From contig NZ_JACCFO010000001.1 of NCBI RefSeq assembly GCF_013410565.1, forward strand, positions 3,348,001-3,412,000: a stretch of 64,000 bases of DNA. The letters are read 5' to 3'. This document shows, one piece after another, positions 47,123 to 55,782 of the stretch (positions within the stretch are counted from its first letter, which is position 1; each line of letters starts with the position of its first letter). Under the pieces are notes generated by a model. It had not been told where the DNA came from. It saw nothing but the letters and a program-made list of their open reading frames with translations, and searched no databases. This DNA is from Streptomonospora nanhaiensis (GTDB lineage: Bacteria; Actinomycetota; Actinomycetes; Streptosporangiales; Streptosporangiaceae). The position numbers and the translations under genes were made by a program.

Positions 47123-47353
47123 GTGGAACTCCTTCCGGTGGGCGCGGCGGGGCCGCGCGGCTCCGGGGCGGCCCGCGGGGGCCGCCCCGGAGCGGAGGGT
47201 GATGGGGGCGGGGGTGGTGGGACGGGGTGGGGTGGCGGGGCGGATGGGGTCGGGGAGGGGAACGGGTCGGGCGGTCGGCGGGGTGGAGGGGGACCGGACG
47301 GGGCGGCCCGCCGGTGGGGAGGGCCCGGCGGTGCGGCGGGTCCGGCGGGTCGG
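47123..47353. repeat. G-rich tract between betB and betA
   Basis: 231 bases, of which 47200-47340 are almost entirely G-runs of 3-5 separated by one to three bases on the + strand, so the betB-betA transcript is C-rich here and the template strand could form G-quadruplexes. No gene seen. Confidence 0.5.
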
Positions 47354-48880
47354 TCAGTCGAACCAGCGCTGCGGGCGGGGGTCGAGGTTGCGGTAGACGT
47401 GCTTGGCCTCGCGGTATTCGTCCAGACCGGCCTGGCCGAGTTCGCGGCCCACACCCGAGCGCTTGAACCCGCCCCATTCGGCGGCCGGGAAGTAGGGGCC
47501 GAAGTCGTTGATCCAGACGGTGCCGTGGCGCAGCGCGGCGGCCACGCGGTCGCCCCGGCCGGGGTCGTTGGTCCACACGGCGCCGGCCAGCCCGTAGTCG
47601 GTGTCGTTGCCTATGGCGACGGCCTCGGCCTCGGTGCGGAAGGTCTCGACGGTCACGACCGGGCCGAACACCTCGGTCTGCACGATGTCCATGTCGCCGC
47701 GGCAGCCGGTGAACACGGTGGGCCGGTAGAAGAACCCGGCGGCGAGGTCGGGGTCGTCGGGGCGGCGCCCGCCGGCGGCGAGGTGCGCGCCCTCCTCGAC
47801 ACCGCGCGCGACGGCGGCCTCGACCTTGGCGCGGTGCTCGGCCGAGACCAGGGGGCCGCACTGCACGGCGGGGTCGGTGCCGCGGCCCAGCCGCACGCGG
47901 TCGGCGCGGCGGGCGAGTTCGGCGACGAACGCGTCGTGGATGTCCTCGTGCACGATGAGGCGGGCGCCGGCCGAGCACACCTGCCCGGAGTGGAAGAACG
48001 CGGCGCTCATGGCGTAGTCGACGGCGGTGTCGAGGTCGACGTCGGGGAAGACGATGTTGGGGTTCTTGCCGCCGAGTTCGAGCGCGACCTTCTTCACGGT
48101 GGCCGCCGCTGCGGCCATGATGCGCGTGCCCGTGGCCAGGCCGCCGGTGAACGACACGAGGTCGACGTCGCGGTGCTCGACCATGGCGGCGCCGACCTCG
48201 GCGCCCGCGCCCAGCACGAGGTTGGCGACACCGGCGGGCAGCCCGGCCTCGGCGCACAGCTCGAACAGCTTGCAGGTGGTGACCGGCGTGATCTCGCTGG
48301 GCTTGACCACCATGGTGTTGCCGGCGGCGATCGCGGGCGCCATCTTCCAGGAGAGCTGGAGCAGGGGGTAGTTCCAGGGTGTGATCATGGCGCACACGCC
48401 CACGGGCTCGTAGACGACGCGGCTGAGGACGCCCTCGGGCGCGGCGATCACGCGCCCGGCGTCCTTGTCGGCCAGTCCGGCGTAGTAGCGGAAGACGGCG
48501 GTGACGTCGTCGACGTCGATGCGGCCCTCCTCAAGGGTCTTGCCGGTGTCCAGCGACTCCATCAGCGCGATGTCCTCGCGGTCGCGCTGGAGGAGGTCGG
48601 CGACGCGGTTGAGCAGCGCGCCGCGCTCGGCGGCGGGGGTGCGCCGCCAGTCGCCGGAGTCGAAGGCCGCGCGGGCGGCTGCGACGGCGGTGTCGACGTC
48701 CTCGACGCCGGCCTCGCTCACCACGGTGAGCACGGAGGCGTCGTAGGGGTTGACCACCTCGCGGACGCGCCCCTTGGCGGCCGGGCGCCAGGAGCCGTCC
48801 AGGAAGAGGCTCGCGGCGTGGGCGGCGCCGGGGGCGGCGAGGTAGGCGGTGTTCGGCAGGCGTACGTCGGGTCGGATCAC
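47354..48880 (-). CDS. betB: Betaine-aldehyde dehydrogenase (508 aa)
   Basis: NAD(P)-dependent oxidation of betaine aldehyde to glycine betaine. GTG at 48880 with GGGGAGAAG 6 bases upstream. Motifs: ITPWNYPLLQLSWKMAPAIA (about 155-175), cofactor region SFTGGLATGTRI, the catalytic Glu in ALELGGKNPNIVF (about 263) and the catalytic Cys in HSGQVCSAGARL (about 298), plus EVFGPVVTV. Length is normal for ALDH. First gene of the apparent betB-betA-ABC operon. A MarR-type C-terminal relic lies beyond its promoter. Confidence 0.93.
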   Translation of the reverse strand: MIRPDVRLPNTAYLAAPGAAHAASLFLDGSWRPAAKGRVREVVNPYDASVLTVVSEAGVEDVDTAVAAARAAFDSGDWRRTPAAERGALLNRVADLLQRDREDIALMESLDTGKTLEEGRIDVDDVTAVFRYYAGLADKDAGRVIAAPEGVLSRVVYEPVGVCAMITPWNYPLLQLSWKMAPAIAAGNTMVVKPSEITPVTTCKLFELCAEAGLPAGVANLVLGAGAEVGAAMVEHRDVDLVSFTGGLATGTRIMAAAAATVKKVALELGGKNPNIVFPDVDLDTAVDYAMSAAFFHSGQVCSAGARLIVHEDIHDAFVAELARRADRVRLGRGTDPAVQCGPLVSAEHRAKVEAAVARGVEEGAHLAAGGRRPDDPDLAAGFFYRPTVFTGCRGDMDIVQTEVFGPVVTVETFRTEAEAVAIGNDTDYGLAGAVWTNDPGRGDRVAAALRHGTVWINDFGPYFPAAEWGGFKRSGVGRELGQAGLDEYREAKHVYRNLDPRPQRWFD

Positions 48881-49025
48881 GAAACGCTTCTCCCCAGGTG
48901 AAAAGGCCACAAACGGTCGTTGCACGTTCTTTACGGTTCCGACACACGAAGCTACGGCACGGGCGGCGGGGAGCGTCGTCGTTGTCCACAGGGGTGTCCA
49001 GCCCCGGCGCGGGCGGTCGCGGGGG

Positions 49026-49178
49026 TGGAAAGGGCTGGCCGTCATCGACGACGTCGTTCCCGGCCACCTCGCCAACGAGGCCGAACTGCTGCGCGCACTC
49101 GACCCGGCCCGGCGGGACCGGCTCGCCGCTCTCCTCGGCACCCCGCTCGCCGACGCCGAGTCCGCTCAGCACCGTTAG
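49026..49178 (+). pseudogene. Truncated MarR-family regulator relic
   Basis: One plus-strand frame reads WKGLAVIDDVVPGHLANEAE then LLRALDPARRDRLAALLGTP, which strongly resembles the C-terminal wing and dimerisation helix of MarR proteins (typical G-x-x-L-x-D-x-V-x-P-x-H-x-x-N-E...L-x-x-L). No helix-turn-helix is found upstream in any frame before 49026; instead the sequence is the betB promoter region. Only about 50 residues remain. It may be the remnant of a former regulator of betB. Confidence 0.6.
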
Positions 49179-49380
49179 CGCCGCCGCACGCCCATGGCGT
49201 GGGGGCGCGGCCGAGGAGGGGACGCCCGGGGCGGGGCGGAGCCCGGGGCCACGGGCGGAGGCCCCGAGGCGGGACCGGACCGGGCCGGGACGCGGGCTCC
49301 GGGAGGGGCGGAGCCGGGGAGCCGGGCGTGTGCCGGATCTCGCTCAGGCACTGGACAAGACCACCGGGAATCGGGTTACC

Positions 49381-49399
49381 GTAGTTTAGGCAAACCTAA
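49381..49399 (+). promoter_or_regulatory. IdeR/DmdR-type iron box
   Basis: GTAGTTTAGGCAAACCTAA matches the 19-base iron-box consensus TTAGGTTAGGCTAACCTAA at 16 positions, and its inner part is a TTTAGG/CCTAA-type inverted repeat. It lies 12-30 bases before the GTG start of the aldolase/adducin gene and overlaps a likely -10, the geometry of iron-dependent repression by DtxR/IdeR-family proteins. Confidence 0.65.
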
Positions 49400-49410
49400 C
49401 GGGTGCCTTC

Positions 49411-50112
49411 GTGACCACCGCCTCCTCCCCGGACGCCTCCACCGCTCCGGGAGACTGCCGAGGAACCATGCTGCTGGAGCAAGAACGCCGAGACGTGTGC
49501 CTGACCGCCCGCAGACTCGCCGACAGCGGGCTGGCCCAGCACGAGGGCGGCAGCGTCAGCGTCCGCAGCGGCGACTGGGTGGCCGTCACCCCGGCCGGGG
49601 TCCCCCTGGACCGCATCGAGCCCGCCGACTGCCCCGTCCTCTCGGTCGACGCCGGTGTGCTGGAGGGCCGCCGCGAGCCCTCCGCCGAGACCATCCTGCA
49701 CACCGCCGTCTACCGCGCCACCGACGCCGCCGCCGTGGTGCAGGCCCACGGCCACCACGCCGCCGTCGTGGCCGCCGCCCTGGCCGAACTCCCGCCGGTG
49801 CACCACCGCGCCGCCCGCCTGGGCGGCGCCATCCCCGTCACCGACTACGCCACCTACGGCACCGGACAGCTCTCCGACCACCTGGTCAAGGCCCTCAAGG
49901 GCAAGCGGGCCGCCCTGCTGGCCAACCACGGGGGCGTGGCGATCGGCGCCGACGTCGACGAGGCGCTGGCCAACGCCCGGCTGCTGGAGTGGCTGTGCGG
50001 CGTCTACATCGGCGCGCGGGCGCTGGGCGGCCCCCGGATCCTCACCGAGGACGAGCTCGCCGCCGTCCGCGACCGCGACACCTACGGCTGGGGCGGACCC
50101 GACATCGTCTGA
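49411..50112 (+). CDS. Class II aldolase/adducin family protein (233 aa)
   Basis: Zn-dependent aldolase/epimerase fold. The protein shows GLAQHEGGSVSVRSGDWVAV (about 40-58), ETILHTAVYR and the metal ligands AHGHHAAVV (about 112-120) and ANHGGVAIG (about 172). Start: GTG at 49411; an ATG at 49468 (MLLEQERRD) is also possible and would shift the iron box further away. Substrate is not predictable: homologues include L-fuculose-phosphate aldolase and methylthioribulose-phosphate dehydratase. Iron control is suggested by the box upstream. Confidence 0.85.
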   Translation: MTTASSPDASTAPGDCRGTMLLEQERRDVCLTARRLADSGLAQHEGGSVSVRSGDWVAVTPAGVPLDRIEPADCPVLSVDAGVLEGRREPSAETILHTAVYRATDAAAVVQAHGHHAAVVAAALAELPPVHHRAARLGGAIPVTDYATYGTGQLSDHLVKALKGKRAALLANHGGVAIGADVDEALANARLLEWLCGVYIGARALGGPRILTEDELAAVRDRDTYGWGGPDIV

Positions 50113-50193
50113 GGCGCGCGGCCGGGCCGTATACCCGCGCCCGCCCGCCTATGCGTCTCCCCCGGCCTCCGGTCGAGCGCGGCCGCCCGCCGC

Positions 50194-50556
50194 TCAGCCG
50201 GTGAGGGCGGCGCCCACGGCGAGCCCCGCCGTCAGCGCGGCCAGCCCCACCGCGATCGACACCGCGGCGTTGGCGAACGCGAGCCACCGGCGTCCCGTGC
50301 GCAGCAGCGCGAAGGTCTCGTAGCCGAACGCGGAGTAGGTGGACAGCCCGCCGAGCACGCCGGTGGCCACCAGCGCCGCCGCCCACTCGGGCAGGGTCAG
50401 CGCGGTGGCCGCGCCGAGCAGCAGGCACGCCACGGCGTTGACGGTGAGCGTGCCCCAAGGGAGCGCCGACCCGGTGAGGCGGCCCACGAAGCGGTCGGTG
50501 AGGTAGCGCAGTGGTGCGCCGATCGCGGCGCCCAGCGCCGCCAGGAGCACGGTCAC
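50194..50556 (-). CDS. crcB: Fluoride channel CrcB/Fluc (120 aa)
   Basis: Small four-helix fluoride-specific channel subunit. Helices at about 1-17, 32-52, 58-80 and 90-118; the conserved GxxxRY near residue 10-16 (GAPLRYLTDR), WGTLTVN (about 34-40) and GGLSTYSAFGYE (about 68-79) are all present, including the central Na-site Ser/Thr. GTG start overlaps the stop of the upstream crcB by four bases. Two adjacent unequal crcB genes imply a heterodimer, as known in Gram-positive bacteria. Confidence 0.95.
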   Translation of the reverse strand: MTVLLAALGAAIGAPLRYLTDRFVGRLTGSALPWGTLTVNAVACLLLGAATALTLPEWAAALVATGVLGGLSTYSAFGYETFALLRTGRRWLAFANAAVSIAVGLAALTAGLAVGAALTG

Positions 50557-51014
50557 GCCCGTCCCCCCGCGCCGTCGGCCGCCGGAGGCCGGCCCGGACT
50601 CCACAGCCGCTCGGCCGCCGCCGCGCCGGCCCACACCGCCGCCAGTCCGCCCACCAGGGTGGCAGCGAGGTAGCCCAGCGCCACCGGCACGGCGCCGGCG
50701 ACCACCATCGCCAGCGCGTCGGCGGTGTGCGTGGAGAACGTGGTGAACCCGCCCAGCAGACCGGGGCCCGCGAACGGGCGCAGCAGGCGGGTGCGGGGGC
50801 GGCGGAGGGCGAGCACGGTCATCAGCACGCCCATGAGCAGGCAGCCGGTCCAGTTGACGGCCAGGGTGGACCACGCCCAGGCGCCCGGCTCGTGCGGCAG
50901 CAGCAGGTCGACGGCCGCGCGCGCCGCACCGCCGATCGCGCCGCCCGCCGCCACCGCGCCGACCTCGGCCCACGGCACGCCGGAGGCGGCGCGGGGCGCG
51001 GAGGTGGCGGGCAT
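50553..51014 (-). CDS. crcB: Fluoride channel CrcB/Fluc, long partner (153 aa)
   Basis: Second half of the dual-topology pair. Residues with GGAARAAVDLLL (about 30), WSTLAVNWTGC and GFTTFSTHTADAL (about 88-100) match Fluc family positions. The reading frame continues upstream to an ATG at 51134, but that would add 40 basic residues; ATG 51014, with GGGAGA upstream, gives the family length. No fluoride riboswitch (crcB motif) could be recognised upstream. Confidence 0.9.
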   Translation of the reverse strand: MPATSAPRAASGVPWAEVGAVAAGGAIGGAARAAVDLLLPHEPGAWAWSTLAVNWTGCLLMGVLMTVLALRRPRTRLLRPFAGPGLLGGFTTFSTHTADALAMVVAGAVPVALGYLAATLVGGLAAVWAGAAAAERLWSPGRPPAADGAGGRA

Positions 51015-51287
51015 GGCGTCTCCCATCGCGGACGGTCGGCGCCGGGGCGCGGTGCTCCGGCTGCCGGACGGCGCCCGCGCGTTCCGCCGCCGCTCGGGCC
51101 CGTCGGCGCGGTGGCGATCATAGTCGCCGGGCACGCTGAGCCGCTGAGGGCGGGGGTGCGGCGGCGGGAAGGCCCAGCGGTGAGCGGGGGCCGACGGGGG
51201 GTGGCGGGGGCGCGGCCGGTGGCGGGGGTGGGCCGCGGGAGGCGGTGCCGGGGTGGGGCGGGCGGGGCCGGGCGCGGTACGGCGGGG

Positions 51288-52055
51288 TCAGCGCGCGATG
51301 TGCTCCATCAGCAGTTCGTTGACGCGGTCGGCGCGCTCGATGCCGACGAGATGCGCGGCACCCGTCACCGAGGCGAACCGGGCCGAGGGCAGCGCGGCGG
51401 CCAGGCGGCGGCCGTGGCCGGGCGGCAGCAGCGGGTCGTGGGCGGCGGCCACCACCAGGGCGGGCGCGCGGACACCACGCAGCTGGGCCCGCTGGTCGGC
51501 ACCCGCCACCGCCGTGCACCAGCCCGCGAACCCGGCGGGGTCGAGCCGGGCGAAGTCGTCGGCCAGGCGCGTCACGACGTCGGGGCGGTCGTCGGCGAAG
51601 GAGGGCGTGAACCAGGGGCGCATCACCCCCTCGGCCACCGCCGCCATGCCACTGGAGCGGGCGCGCTCCGCGATCGCCGCCCAGGGCTGGGTGCGGGGCA
51701 CGACGGCGGCTCCGGCGAGGTAGGCCAGGCGGCGCACGCGCTCGGGCCGCGCCGCGGCGATCCACGTGGCCAGGAGCCCGCCGAGCCCCGCAGCGACGAT
51801 CGACAGGCGGTCCATCCCGCACTCGTCCAGCAGGGCGAGCACGTCGGCGCCGAGGTCGGCGAGCCGGTAGTCGCCGGCCGGGGCGGGCGAGGCGCCGTGG
51901 CCCCGGTGGTTGACCCGCAGCACCCGCAGCACGCGGGTGAGTTCGGGCATCTGGGGTTCCCACAGCGTCCACCGCACGCCCGGCGGCGCCAGCAGCAGCA
52001 CGGCGGGTGCGTGCCGAGGTCCGTCAAAGCGGTAGTGGAGGGGAACGACGGCCAT
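51288..52055 (-). CDS. Alpha/beta hydrolase-fold protein lacking the nucleophile (255 aa)
   Basis: PcaD-like alpha/beta-hydrolase fold: VLLLAPPGVRWTLWEPQMPE (oxyanion region about 20-38), VNHRGHGAS, then at the nucleophile elbow IVAAGLGGLLATW where the family has G-x-S-x-G, so Ser is replaced by Gly (codons GCT GCG GGG CTC GGC). The acid (AAHDPLLPP, about 208) and base (GAAHLVGIERAD, about 235) are intact. It may be a non-enzymatic binding protein or an enzyme with another mechanism. It stands alone between crcB and a gene-poor region. Confidence 0.85.
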   Translation of the reverse strand: MAVVPLHYRFDGPRHAPAVLLLAPPGVRWTLWEPQMPELTRVLRVLRVNHRGHGASPAPAGDYRLADLGADVLALLDECGMDRLSIVAAGLGGLLATWIAAARPERVRRLAYLAGAAVVPRTQPWAAIAERARSSGMAAVAEGVMRPWFTPSFADDRPDVVTRLADDFARLDPAGFAGWCTAVAGADQRAQLRGVRAPALVVAAAHDPLLPPGHGRRLAAALPSARFASVTGAAHLVGIERADRVNELLMEHIAR

Positions 52056-53146
52056 GCGCGACCTCCTGTGGTTCCGGGGCCAGCGTAGCGGTCACGGCGG
52101 TCCGCACCAGGGCTTTTGCCATGACCCGAACCCCGAGCGGTCCCCGAAGGGGGGTGAGATGGCTCTCGGGACGCCGCTCCGGCCGGACCGGGACGACGCG
52201 GCGGGAGCGAGGGAGGGAGCAGGCAGGCCGGGCGCGCTATCAACGGAACTGAAGGCGGGGCCTCGGGCTGCAACGGGGCGGCGACGGCACGGCACGGGTC
52301 CAGGGCTCGCGGTCATCGCTCCCGGTCGGCGGGGGTTGCGGTTGCGACGAGGCACCGAAGGCAGCGCCAGCCCGGGCACGCGAACAACGGAACCGGAGGC
52401 GGACGGCCGGGCCGCAACGGGCGCCGCAGGCGGGGCCGCCCCTTCCGGTCCATTCGCGCACGGGAGCCGACGTAGGCAAGGGCTCGGGGGCGAGAATCCG
52501 CATATCGTCTGCACATCCCGCTTCGTTATGAGCCAATTGCCCGCTTTGCGCTTTCAATCGGCTGTCTTGCGGCTGCCTTCAGGCCCGCAGGACGGGGCAA
52601 TGTCCGAATGGTGAGACACTTCGGACCACCGAGACGACCGTTTGTCCCTAATGCCGCTTCCTGCGAGCGACGAGTCGGGGCCTGCGTCCACCCGGGCGAC
52701 CGTGGAGCATAGATCGTCGCGAAAGAGGGCGTAATTGTCTCACTATTCGAGATTCCAGGGCCCTGTCGTCCTGGATGCCCTTTATGTGCACCGGAAGGTC
52801 GGCGAAGGCGGAGATCAGGCGGGCGGTTCGTGCCATCACGAGAGGGCGCCGAACGGACCATCAGAGGCGGCCGCGCCACCCGCACCCGGCTCGCCAGCCG
52901 CGTGCCCGGCTCCGCGCGGTCTCGCCGCCCGTCGCAGCCTCGGCCCCACTCACCAGGACCGGTGAACGCACGCCCCACCCGCGCGGCCGTCGCCGCCCCG
53001 ACACAACCCCGGCCCTCGCCCACCAGAACCGATGAACGCACACCCCAACCCCCGCCGCCCTCACCACCCACCGCCCCGCGACCCCGTCGCCATCCCCGCC
53101 GCTGAACGGACCCGCCGTGATGGCCGCCGGTCCGACGGCGGCCCTC
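52056..53146. other. Gene-poor kilobase with a lower-GC core
   Basis: Between the divergent start of the hydrolase gene (52055) and the stop of the penicillin-binding protein. 52500-52790 is clearly lower in GC than its surroundings. Possible short frames there (for example minus-strand MARTARLISAFADLPVHI... at 52648-52836) have no recognised domain or good ribosome site. The right part (52850-53100) is C-rich and contains a degenerate 70-base periodic repeat. It could be the scar of a lost insertion; no transposase motif or inverted ends were found. Confidence 0.4.
52951..53050. repeat. Degenerate direct repeat, 70-base period
   Basis: 52951-52980 and 53021-53050 match at 26 of 30 positions (CACCAG-A/G-ACC...GAACGCAC). 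Flanking sequence is C-rich. Purpose unknown. Confidence 0.6.
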
Positions 53147-55429
53147 TCAGCGGCCGCGGCTGAGGAACACGTTGACGGTCGAACCCTCGGGCAGGCGGCC
53201 GGCCGCGGGTGGGTTGGTCGAGGCGACGCGGCCCTGGGGGACGTCGCTGGGCACGGTGACCTCGCCGACTTCGGCCCGCAGACCCGCGTCCTCCAGCGCC
53301 GCCACGGCCTCCTCCGGGTGGTGCCCGACCACATCGGGGATCTCGGCGCGGGCCTCCCGCTCGGCCTCCTGGGGGCGGCGCGCGCCTTCGCCGCCCTCGA
53401 AGCCGCGCGGCGGGCGCGGGAACCTCGTCTTGGGCAGGTCCTCGACCGCCTTCTCCATCGTCTCCTGCCAGATGGGGCCGGGCAGCGTGCCGCCGTACAC
53501 CGTGGAGTGGAACCGCCCGCCGATCACCACGCTGCGCAGCGGGTGGCTGGTGGCGCCGCGGGGATCGCCCAGGGCGACCGCTCCCGCGAGGTCGGGCGTG
53601 AACCCGGCGAACCACGCCGCGGCGGCGTTGTCGGTGGTCCCGGTCTTGCCCGCCACCGGCCGGTCGATGGCCAGCCCCTCGGCGGTGCCGCCCGCCTTGA
53701 AGGGCTCGCGCAGGACGTGGGCGGTGGCGTCGGCGACCTCGCGCGGCAGCACGCGGGTGCAGGTGGGCGCCAGCCGGTCGGTGCCCACGCCGTCGGACAC
53801 GGCGCTGACCGGGCGCGGCTCGCAGCGCACCCCGCGCGCCGCGAAGACCGCGTAGGCGCTCGCCACGGACAGCGGCGACACCTCCTGGTCGCCCAGGGTG
53901 AGGGAGTTCCACTCGGCCAGCGGCTCGCCGTCGGCGCGCTCCACGCCCAGGGTGCGCGCCATCTCGGCGGTCTCGCACAGCCCGACCTTTTTCTGCAGCT
54001 GCGCGAAGTAGGTGTTCACCGAGTGCCGCGTGCCCGAGAGCATGTCGTGCTCGCCCGAGGTGGAGTCGCCGTGGTTGCGCACGTACCAGGTGGGCAGCCG
54101 CTCCCCCGAGCACTTGCGCATCCCCTTGACGGTGGAGTAGCGGGGCGAGTCGAAGGACGTCTTGAAGCCCATGCCCGCCTTTAGCGCGGCGGCGATGGTG
54201 AACGCCTTGAACGTGGAGCCCGCCTGGAAGCCCGAGGAGCCGCCGTAGGCGGCGTCCACGGCGAAGTTCACCGACGTGGTGCCGGTCTTGCCGGAGTCGA
54301 ACCCGTACTCGCGGTTCTGCGCCATCGCGCGGATCCCGCCCGTGGCCGGGTCGACCAGCACGTTCACCGCCACCTTGCCCGAGGGGTCGGTGGGCGGCAC
54401 GAAGTCCTCCACGGCCTTCTGCGCCGCCTCCTGCATGCGCACGTCCAGCGTGGTGTGGATGGTCAGCCCGCCCCGCCGGACCCACTGGGCGCGCTCGCGG
54501 GCGTCCTCGCCCAGCCCCGGGTGGCCCTCGATCCAGGACAGCACGTGGGCGCAGAAGAAGGGGTACTCGCTGGTGTGGCAGCCGGGCGGGGTCGGCGGCG
54601 CCGACAGGTCGAGCCCGAGGCCGCGGCGCTGGGCCGCGCGCGCCTCCTCCTCGGTGATGGCTCCGGTGCGGGCCATGCTGGACAGCACGGTGTCGCGCCG
54701 GTCGCGCGCCTCCTCGGGGCGGCTGATGGGGTCGTAGAGCGCGGGGCCCTTGACCAGCCCGGCGAGCAGCGCGGCCTGCTCCAGGCTCAGCTCGTCGGCC
54801 GAGACGGAGAAGTAGCGCCGCGCCGCCCCCTCCACGCCGTAGACGCTGTTGCCGAAGTAGGAGATGTTCAGGTACCCCTCCAGGATCTCCCGCTTGGACA
54901 TCCGCTCCTCGGCGCCGAGGGCGTAGCGCAGCTCGCGGACCTTGCGGCTCACGGTGACCTCGCGGGCGGCGGCCGCCTCGGTGGCGGAGCCGGCCGACTC
55001 CACGAGCACGTTCTTGACGTACTGCTGGGTGAGGGTGGACCCGCCCTGGGTGCTGCCCTGCGCGGTGCGCACGGCGGCGCGGAACACCGAGCGGAAGTCC
55101 ACCCCGTTGTGCTCGTAGAACCGCTCGTCCTCGATGGCCACGATCGCGTCGAGCATCACCGGCGCGATGTCCTCGATCGCCACGGGGTCGCGCCGCTTGT
55201 CGCCGATCTCGGCGATGGTCGTGCCGTTGACGTCCACGAGCCGCGTGGGCTGGGCCGGCCGCAGCCGGTGGATGTCGGCCGGCAGGCCCAGGAACCCGCT
55301 GGCGCCGTCGCGCACGGTCAGCGCGAGCCCCCCGACCAGGGGCAGCACCAGGAGCGCCACCAGCACCCCGGCGATCGCGGAGAGGTAGGCCATCCGCCAA
55401 GCGGACGACGACCAGAACGACTTGTCCAT
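53147..55429 (-). CDS. Bifunctional penicillin-binding protein with PASTA domain (760 aa)
   Basis: Class A PBP for peptidoglycan polymerisation and crosslinking. One N-terminal transmembrane helix (about 13-36); GT51 glycosyltransferase domain (about 70-250) with catalytic EDERFYEHNGVD and GSTLTQQYVKN; transpeptidase domain (about 320-630) with SxxK in AGSTFKAFT, SxN in HSVNTYF and KTGT. A single C-terminal PASTA domain (about 690-755, IPDVVGHHPEEAVAALEDAG) probably senses muropeptides. PASTA-tailed PBPs of this type are typical of actinobacteria. Divergent from the clpP operon. Confidence 0.94.
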   Translation of the reverse strand: MDKSFWSSSAWRMAYLSAIAGVLVALLVLPLVGGLALTVRDGASGFLGLPADIHRLRPAQPTRLVDVNGTTIAEIGDKRRDPVAIEDIAPVMLDAIVAIEDERFYEHNGVDFRSVFRAAVRTAQGSTQGGSTLTQQYVKNVLVESAGSATEAAAAREVTVSRKVRELRYALGAEERMSKREILEGYLNISYFGNSVYGVEGAARRYFSVSADELSLEQAALLAGLVKGPALYDPISRPEEARDRRDTVLSSMARTGAITEEEARAAQRRGLGLDLSAPPTPPGCHTSEYPFFCAHVLSWIEGHPGLGEDARERAQWVRRGGLTIHTTLDVRMQEAAQKAVEDFVPPTDPSGKVAVNVLVDPATGGIRAMAQNREYGFDSGKTGTTSVNFAVDAAYGGSSGFQAGSTFKAFTIAAALKAGMGFKTSFDSPRYSTVKGMRKCSGERLPTWYVRNHGDSTSGEHDMLSGTRHSVNTYFAQLQKKVGLCETAEMARTLGVERADGEPLAEWNSLTLGDQEVSPLSVASAYAVFAARGVRCEPRPVSAVSDGVGTDRLAPTCTRVLPREVADATAHVLREPFKAGGTAEGLAIDRPVAGKTGTTDNAAAAWFAGFTPDLAGAVALGDPRGATSHPLRSVVIGGRFHSTVYGGTLPGPIWQETMEKAVEDLPKTRFPRPPRGFEGGEGARRPQEAEREARAEIPDVVGHHPEEAVAALEDAGLRAEVGEVTVPSDVPQGRVASTNPPAAGRLPEGSTVNVFLSRGR

Positions 55430-55652
55430 CCGACCATGTCCTCAGCAGACAGGCGCGGGCGCTGCGGCCCCTGATCTCAGCACGGCACTCCGGGCACTAC
55501 ACAACGAATCAGCCCAATAACACACCGCCATTGCGAATCTAGGAGAAAACACCCAAACGGCCGGTCAACGCGGCCTCAGAACGGGTTATGGCTTCGCCGC
55601 CCGTCCGGCCGGGCGGGCGGCGCCGCCCGCCCGGCGGACCCCCGCCGACCGC

Positions 55653-55682
55653 TCTGCCCTGAGCAGATCTCCGCCCGGCAGA
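55653..55682 (+). promoter_or_regulatory. Two adjacent PopR-like boxes upstream of clpP
   Basis: TCTGCC-N3-AGCAGA (55653-55667) is followed directly by TCTCCG-N3-GGCAGA (55668-55682). Both resemble TCTGCC-N3-GGCAGA, the site I recall for Streptomyces PopR. They lie about 100-130 bases before the first clpP gene, in the 353-base region shared with the divergent PBP gene. Confidence 0.65.
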
Positions 55683-55782
55683 AACGCTGGCCCGCGGGGG
55701 GACCCGGCACCCAGGCTGGGGACGACGGGCCCGGACCGGCGCCACGAGGGCGCGCCGGCGGGCCGCACCCCGAGGAGGAGAT

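Noticed and set aside
50194-51160. Fluoride riboswitch upstream of the crcB pair
   Set aside because: The crcB motif could not be recognised in the leader; only GC-rich sequence and basic-looking codons were found.
53102-53146. CRISPR-like or tandem array in the C-rich region at 52.9-53.1 kb
   Set aside because: Only two imperfect 30-base matches 70 bases apart; no regular spacers and no cas genes anywhere in the window.
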